Origin: Lachnospiraceae bacterium UBA2860
GTDB lineage: Bacteria > Bacillota > Clostridia > Lachnospirales > Lachnospiraceae
Reading direction: 5' to 3'
Assembly: GCA_002350625.1 (NCBI GenBank)
Contig: DEFE01000034.1
Span: 1 to 7,046 of the forward strand
DNA length: 7,046 nt
Below are positions 4,690-7,046 of the stretch, piece by piece. The notes under the pieces are model-generated. The model ran no database searches. It saw only the letters and a program-made list of their open reading frames with translations, and was not told where the DNA came from. The position numbers and the translations under genes were made by a program. Numbering within the stretch: position 1 is the first letter of the stretch; the number at the start of each line of letters is the position of its first letter.

Positions 4690-7046
4690 ATGCAGGAGAG
4701 CAATGAAAAGGCAAAGGCAGCCGGAGGCACATCTTATCTGTCTTCTCTTGGCGCGTTCGCGCTTGCATTCGGCTGTTGTGTCGGCTGGGGGGCTTTTGTC
4801 ATGCCCGGCTCGACCTTTCTTCCGATCGGCGGACCGGCCGGAGCTGCAGCCGGCCTTATCCTCGGCGCCGTCGCGATGCTGATTCTGGCCGTCAATTATC
4901 ATTACCTGATGGGTCACTATCCGGACGGCGGCGGGACTTATACATATACCAAGAAATGCTTCGGCTATGACCACGGGTTTTTGTGCGCGTGGTTTCTGAT
5001 CCTCACTTATATCGCGATCATCTGGGCAAATGCCACGGCGCTTCCGCTCATCGCAAGAACCGTGCTCGGCAGTACCTTCCAGTTCGGCTTTGAATATGAG
5101 ATTGCCGGATTCCACATCTATCTGGGCGAGATCATGCTCGCCGAGATATCTCTTCTCATCGCCGCGCTGATCTGCTTGAGAAGGCGCTTAGCCGTGCGGA
5201 CGCAGATCCTGATGGCAGGCATCCTGCTTGTTTTTGTGGTGATCTGTTTCGCTGCGACATTTGCAAAAAGCGGCGGCACGGCGGCCTATGAACCGCCATA
5301 CCCGTCCGGCCGCAGTCATTTCGGCGGTATTTTTACCATGTTTTCTCTGGCCCCCTGGGCTTATGTGGGCTTTGAGTCGATTTCTCACTCGGCGGGAGAG
5401 GCGGCATTTTCGCTGAAGAAATCCTTCCGCATCATGGCATGTGCCATCGCTGCGGCCTGTGCGGCGTATGTATTTCTCATCCTTATTTCTGTTTCTTTTC
5501 TTCCGGAAGGGAGCAGCTCCTGGGAGGCCTACATCGATCAGCTCGGCACCTATCAGGGAATCTTCTCGCAGCCGGCCTTTTTTGCAGCGAAGTCTGCGCT
5601 TGGCCGCGCGGGAATCGTCTTTTTGAGCCTCGCGGCGCTCGGCGCCATTTTCACAGGGCTGATCGGCAATTATATCGCCCTCAGCCGTCTTCTTGCCGCA
5701 CTGTCTGATGACGGGATGCTCCCGGCGTGGATGGGCGAGCGGAAGCATATGGTGCCCGTGAAAGCCGTGCTCACCATCTTATGCGTTTCAATGATTCTGC
5801 CTTTCTTCGGCAGAACGGCCATCAGCTGGATCGTCGACGTGACGACGATCGGCGCGACGATCGCTTACGCCTTCGCCTCTGCCTGTGCCTTAAGAACGGC
5901 GCGCATCGAAGGGAAAAAAGGCTATTTCATCATAGGCGGCATCGGCGTGGCCGTATCTGTCCTCTTTGCGCTGGAATTTCTGATCCCGAACCTGATCGCC
6001 GTAAAAACACTTTCCACGGAATCTTATCTGATACTCGCCGCGTGGGGCATTCTGGGATTTGCCTGCTTTCTCTTTGTCCTTAAAAGAGACAAAGAGCACC
6101 GGATGGGGCGCTCCATCGTGGCCTGGGTCGTGCTGCTCGCGCTCATTATCTTCACCTCCAGTGTCTGGAGGCGCCAGTCCATGTCTGCTTCTTTCGATCA
6201 GGCCTCCGCGAGCATCCATGCGTATGCTGATGAGGGAGCAGCTGCTGACAGAACGCATGAGGCGGCGGGAGAGACTGAAGCATCGAACGCGGCGATTGAC
6301 CATGAACTGCTTGCTGCCGAGCGGCAGCTGAATACAAGCTCCTTCATTCAGACCGCTCTCGTCGTCGTCTCCTTATTTATTCTTCTCGTGATCTATACGA
6401 TCATTCAAAGACGTGAGAAGCAGACGGAGGTGGAGAAGGTTCTCGCGGAAGAGAGAAGTCTTGCCAAGTCAAGCTTTCTCTCCAACATGAGCCATGAGAT
6501 CCGCACGCCGCTGAACGCGATCATCGGACTTGACAATATCGCATTAAAGGACGAGGACCTGACAGAAAGGACCAGGGATCATCTGGAGAAGATCGGCGCG
6601 AGCGCAAAGCATCTTCTCGGGCTGATCAACGACATCCTTGACATGAGCCGCATCGAATCCGGCCGCATGGTATTAAAGAGCGAGGAGTTCTCTATCGGGG
6701 AAATCCTGAAGCAGGTGAATATCATGATCGGCGGCCAGTGTGCGGACAAGGGACTCGTCTATGAGTGCCGCACCGATGAGAACCTGAGTGATTATTATGT
6801 CGGCGACGACATGAAGCTGAAACAGATTCTGATCAATATTCTGGGAAACTCTGTCAAATTTACCGATCCTCCGGGGGAAGTGATTCTCAGCGTGATGGAG
6901 ACGGCGAGGACCGACAGCGCTGCGACATTGCATTTTTCCATGAAGGACACCGGCGCGGGCATGGACAAAGATTATATTCCGAAAATCTTTGAGGCATTTT
7001 CGCAGGAGGACGTCTCCGCCACGAACCGCTACGGCGGCAGCGGCCT
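4690..7046 (+). CDS. APC-type amino acid permease fused to a sensor histidine kinase (cut by window edge)
   Basis: One reading frame stays open from ATG 4690 to the last base (785 codons, no stop). ATG 4690 has AGAGG (4676-4680) 9 bases upstream. Residues 1-465 are a full-length APC-superfamily permease with about 12 helices: helix 1 has the GWGAFVMPG motif, then PDGGGTYTYTKKCFG (78-92), helix 6 with WAYVGFES (227-234) and helix 8 ending NYIALSRLLAALSDDGMLP (327-345). Helix 13 (about 475-493), an Ala-rich external loop (494-551) and helix 14 (552-572) follow. The cytoplasmic kinase has HisKA SHEIRTPLN with H602, N box ILGNSVKFT (N720), G1 box DTGAGM (D753, usually DTGIGM), an F box IFEAFSQED, and the sequence ends inside the G2 box (GGSG). 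A receiver may follow outside the window. The topology is consistent: basic loop 465-474 inside, helix 13 out, helix 14 back in. Known transporter-kinase fusions such as CbrA use an SLC5-type module, not APC. Whether it transports, senses or does both is unknown. Confidence 0.9.
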   Translation, partial: MQESNEKAKAAGGTSYLSSLGAFALAFGCCVGWGAFVMPGSTFLPIGGPAGAAAGLILGAVAMLILAVNYHYLMGHYPDGGGTYTYTKKCFGYDHGFLCAWFLILTYIAIIWANATALPLIARTVLGSTFQFGFEYEIAGFHIYLGEIMLAEISLLIAALICLRRRLAVRTQILMAGILLVFVVICFAATFAKSGGTAAYEPPYPSGRSHFGGIFTMFSLAPWAYVGFESISHSAGEAAFSLKKSFRIMACAIAAACAAYVFLILISVSFLPEGSSSWEAYIDQLGTYQGIFSQPAFFAAKSALGRAGIVFLSLAALGAIFTGLIGNYIALSRLLAALSDDGMLPAWMGERKHMVPVKAVLTILCVSMILPFFGRTAISWIVDVTTIGATIAYAFASACALRTARIEGKKGYFIIGGIGVAVSVLFALEFLIPNLIAVKTLSTESYLILAAWGILGFACFLFVLKRDKEHRMGRSIVAWVVLLALIIFTSSVWRRQSMSASFDQASASIHAYADEGAAADRTHEAAGETEASNAAIDHELLAAERQLNTSSFIQTALVVVSLFILLVIYTIIQRREKQTEVEKVLAEERSLAKSSFLSNMSHEIRTPLNAIIGLDNIALKDEDLTERTRDHLEKIGASAKHLLGLINDILDMSRIESGRMVLKSEEFSIGEILKQVNIMIGGQCADKGLVYECRTDENLSDYYVGDDMKLKQILINILGNSVKFTDPPGEVILSVMETARTDSAATLHFSMKDTGAGMDKDYIPKIFEAFSQEDVSATNRYGGSG

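Noticed and set aside
4636..5748. Minus-strand open frames at 4636-5115 and 5188-5748 opposite the permease
   Set aside because: Both are antisense to conserved permease motifs and have Arg/Lys-rich translations with no domain. The plus-strand frame is open throughout.
6000..6450. Possibility that the permease-kinase fusion is an artefact joining two genes
   Set aside because: The frame is uninterrupted, no ribosome site plus start is evident before the kinase, the codon style is unchanged, and the extra two helices give the topology needed to place the kinase inside. Independent sequence would still settle it.

Overview
The window looks like chromosome of a moderately G+C-rich Firmicute, most likely a gut-type clostridium of the Lachnospiraceae kind. 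The grounds are the strong GGAGG-type ribosome binding sites, the short consensus-like promoters, the architecture of the hybrid kinase and REC-GGDEF-EAL proteins, and a stand-alone Hpt protein whose N-terminus (MTLAELYETIDGDYEKAL) resembles Hpt modules common in that group. The taxonomic call is inference from style, not a database result.

Layout. Positions 1-156 hold no gene: a G+C hairpin followed by five T's at the left edge looks like the terminator of a plus-strand gene outside the window, followed by a second inverted repeat. A minus-strand gene (157-921) encodes an unrecognised three-helix membrane protein with a C-terminal domain that is probably outside the membrane. Between it and the next gene lies a 184-base divergent promoter region (922-1105), with a good minus-strand promoter, a weaker plus-strand promoter and a perfect 10-base palindrome between them.

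From 1106 to the right edge is a tight plus-strand cluster, apparently one operon: (1) a membrane hybrid histidine kinase with a C-terminal receiver; (2) a REC-GGDEF-EAL protein whose GGDEF motif is destroyed and whose EAL site looks intact, so a probable c-di-GMP phosphodiesterase; (3) a free Hpt phosphotransfer protein; (4) a large protein cut by the right edge, in which a complete 12-helix APC-type amino acid permease is joined in frame, through two more helices and an external loop, to a histidine kinase. Gene 1 overlaps gene 2 by 4 bases; the next gaps are 3 and 21 bases.

How they may work together (inference): the parts match a multistep phosphorelay. The hybrid kinase, and perhaps the permease-kinase, would autophosphorylate, pass phosphate through a receiver aspartate to the Hpt histidine (H60), and from there to the REC domain (D62) of the EAL protein, linking an external small molecule, possibly an amino acid sensed by the permease module, to c-di-GMP breakdown. 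The permease-kinase fusion is the most unusual item. It runs open from its start codon to the last base of the window.
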